DNA from: an uncultured Lachnospiraceae bacterium
GTDB taxonomy: Bacteria > Bacillota > Clostridia > Lachnospirales > Lachnospiraceae
DNA length: 6,311 nt
Direction: 5' to 3'
Assembly: GCA_947589175.1 (NCBI GenBank)
Contig: CANPZR010000150.1
Coordinates: 1-6,311, forward strand
Made by a program: the position numbers and the translations under genes. The stretch's first letter is position 1; every line of letters begins with the position of its first letter. The notes beneath the pieces were generated by a model, which saw only the letters and a program-made list of their open reading frames with translations, was not told the origin of the DNA and searched no databases. This document shows positions 5,034-6,311 of the stretch, in pieces.

Positions 5034-5113
5034 TTAGATTCTCTTTACCGTCAGCATATCTAACCTCACTTCTGTTATTTTTCTACGATTAATTTACGCT
5101 ATCACAAGTAAAA

Positions 5114-5197
5114 GCAAACATTTGAATTCTGTGCAAAATATGATATATTGAACGTAAAGAAGGACACCTGTTGCTAGCAGGTGCCCCTCGCAGGAAC
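5114..5197. repeat. Antisense-RNA promoter and 5' hairpin block, copy 2
   Basis: Diverged copy of 4634-4716. The extended -10 TGATATATT, the AACGTAAAGAAGG start region and the hairpin (5162-5170 with 5178-5186, one A-C mismatch, 7-nt loop) are kept. Similarity ends after GGAAC at 5197; the terminator and toxin part of copy 1 have no counterpart here. Confidence 0.75.
5122..5149 (+). promoter_or_regulatory. Promoter of the second antisense-type RNA
   Basis: TTGAAT (5122-5127), a 16-bp spacer and TATATT (5144-5149) with a TG extension at 5141-5142. The start would be near 5156. It corresponds base for base in layout to the promoter at 4642-4670. Confidence 0.65.
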
Positions 5198-5317
5198 CGT
5201 TGCTTACTCCATACCGCCCCCTCTACTGATAAAATGAGCATGTTATGCAATTTTGATTTTATTTATAACGCAGGCGGAAAAATCCTTTCGCAGATAATTC
5301 CGCCTGCGGATATTTTT
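5156..5317 (+). ncRNA. Candidate orphan antisense-type RNA without a toxin partner
   Basis: Expected transcript from the promoter at 5122-5149 through the hairpin terminator at 5269-5317, about 160 nt. Its 5' hairpin matches that of the antitoxin RNA at 4677. No small hydrophobic reading frame is found on the opposite strand here, so it is either a decayed module or an RNA acting in trans on the nearby toxin mRNA (inference). Ends are predicted only. Confidence 0.45.
5269..5317 (+). terminator. Hairpin terminator between the orphan RNA and the convergent gene
   Basis: CGCAGGCGGAA (5269-5279) pairs perfectly with TTCCGCCTGCG (5298-5308): 11 bp, 18-nt loop, followed by GATATTTTT. The T tail supports termination on the + strand. 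On the - strand the same stem follows the gene ending at 5337 and is trailed by TTATAAAT, so it may also serve that gene weakly. Confidence 0.65.
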
Positions 5318-5336
5318 GACGGATACTTTTTTATTT

Positions 5337-6311
5337 TTATGACGCAAGACTGTACCGCACTACATAATACTCGTGTCCCGGCGTGAGGTCGGTCATATCC
5401 GGATCGTCCGAAATCGTATAGTCGTAAGCGGAATTATACTCTACATAGAATGTATTCTCATCCGCCATCACGATGGAATCCACTCCCATAATATCTCCCT
5501 TTGAGACGCTGCTCTCTCCCATGTCATAAATCTTTTCCAGGGAGGAATCCGTATAGTCCGCCAGGTATACCCAGTCGCCGTTCATATATATGATCTTTCC
5601 ATTCCGGCAGTAGGCAATGCCATAGAATGACCCCGTTTTTTCAGTTTTCGGGAGATCCTTGAACGTATACTTTACTTTCCCTGTTTTTTTATCCGCAATA
5701 TATATCGTGTCCGCCCTCTTCTGCTCTTCGTTCCCGCCGTATACATAACTGCCGTCCAGGCCCCACGGGACAAAATCATACGACGCCTCTTTTTTGACTG
5801 TACCCTTTGTGAGATTCAGCACGGCGCTTCCCGCTGTCACAAGCTTGCCCGAACCCGTCTGTGCGTAATACAGGATATCCACGCTGTTCTTCGAGGCGTC
5901 CGTTATGGCCATAAGCCGAAAAACCCTTCCTTCCTTATCTCCCTTTTTCTTCAGCTTCTGGATGCTGATCTTTTTCTTCTTGATCAGCTTTCCGTCCTTG
6001 TTCCGATAGCGGTAGACCGTCAGGCTCTTAAAGGAATATCCTGTTTTCGCCTGAATCGTATAGGTGTACTTTGCCTGGCTGATCCGCGCGTCGCGGAGCC
6101 GCACCTTAGGCACAATCTTTTTTTCTGATTTTTTGCCCGCCTTGCTGTAAGAGACGATTTTCGCACCCTTTTTGACGCCTTCTTCGTCTTTCGCGAGGCT
6201 CCACTCGCCGTCGTGGTCCGTGAGGAACGTGATATTAGCTGAAAATTTTCCGCTCTTGTCCACGCTCATCTGGATATCCCTTCCCCGGACCCCTTTCAGG
6301 ACCTCCTCCTG
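5337..6311 (-). CDS. C-terminal part of a probable extracytoplasmic repeat protein, unknown function (partial)
   Basis: The frame is open from the right edge (6311) to TAA at 5339-5337, 324 residues. An ATG at 6269 exists, but the 14 codons before it read as ordinary protein (QEEVLKGVRGRDIQ) and no signal peptide begins there, so the true start is beyond the window. The protein is rich in Lys, Tyr, Ser and Asp. The first part holds a basic segment with KDGKLIKKKKISIQKLKKKG at about residues 107-127. From about 145 onward, short strand pairs recur (DILYYAQTGSGKLV, IYIADKKTGKVKYTF, GKIIYMNGDWVYLADYTD), which resembles beta-propeller-like blades with a conserved Tyr and an Asp/Lys-Thr-Gly turn. 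No catalytic motif is seen. A cell-surface or secreted protein is the best guess. It is convergent with the RNA region to its left. Confidence 0.75.
   Translation of the reverse strand, partial: QEEVLKGVRGRDIQMSVDKSGKFSANITFLTDHDGEWSLAKDEEGVKKGAKIVSYSKAGKKSEKKIVPKVRLRDARISQAKYTYTIQAKTGYSFKSLTVYRYRNKDGKLIKKKKISIQKLKKKGDKEGRVFRLMAITDASKNSVDILYYAQTGSGKLVTAGSAVLNLTKGTVKKEASYDFVPWGLDGSYVYGGNEEQKRADTIYIADKKTGKVKYTFKDLPKTEKTGSFYGIAYCRNGKIIYMNGDWVYLADYTDSSLEKIYDMGESSVSKGDIMGVDSIVMADENTFYVEYNSAYDYTISDDPDMTDLTPGHEYYVVRYSLAS

Noticed and set aside
5171..5386. 71-aa frame on the + strand
   Set aside because: It spans the hairpin terminator and enters the end of the convergent gene; no ribosome site and no recognisable features.
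1..6311. tRNA, rRNA, CRISPR array, integrase or transposase
   Set aside because: No cloverleaf, no regularly spaced repeats with spacers, and no frame with recombinase or transposase motifs was seen on either strand.

Overview
The window looks like chromosomal DNA of a low-to-mid-GC Firmicute, most likely a gut Clostridia/Lachnospiraceae-type bacterium. The reasons are near-perfect GGAGG Shine-Dalgarno sites, sigma-A type -35/-10 boxes, a Gram-positive lipoprotein, and toxin-antitoxin families common in that group. This assignment is an inference from style; no taxonomic marker gene is present.

Left part (1-1424, + strand). After the last codons of an unidentified gene come two type II toxin-antitoxin loci in tandem. 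The first keeps an intact RelB/DinJ-family antitoxin with its own promoter and a perfect 12-bp palindrome between -35 and -10. Its RelE/ParE-family toxin gene is broken by an internal deletion that fuses the start and the end of the gene out of frame. The second locus is an apparently intact dinJ-yafQ pair; all the catalytic-site residues known from E. coli YafQ can be matched.

Middle part (1491-4442, - strand). Three tightly overlapping genes form one operon, in transcription order: a secreted lipoprotein (428 aa), a six-helix membrane protein (280 aa) and a second six-helix membrane protein (279 aa, GTG start). Both membrane proteins have the layout of ABC-2-type permeases, but no ATPase gene is in the window; the operon stops 66 bp from the convergent yafQ gene.

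Right-middle part (4443-5336). This stretch looks non-coding at first but holds the most interesting content: a compact type I toxin-antitoxin module. A 29-aa single-helix toxin gene on the - strand (4779-4868) has a strong promoter and a long structured leader. A convergent + strand RNA of about 112 nt has its own extended -10 promoter, a 5' hairpin and an intrinsic terminator whose stem contains the toxin stop codon. Both ends are therefore set for antisense pairing over the toxin mRNA 3' end. A second diverged copy of the antisense RNA promoter and 5' hairpin lies at 5114-5197 without a toxin gene and runs to a separate hairpin terminator.

Right end (5337-6311, - strand). The C-terminal 324 residues of a Lys/Tyr-rich, apparently extracytoplasmic repeat protein of unknown function; its start lies beyond the window.
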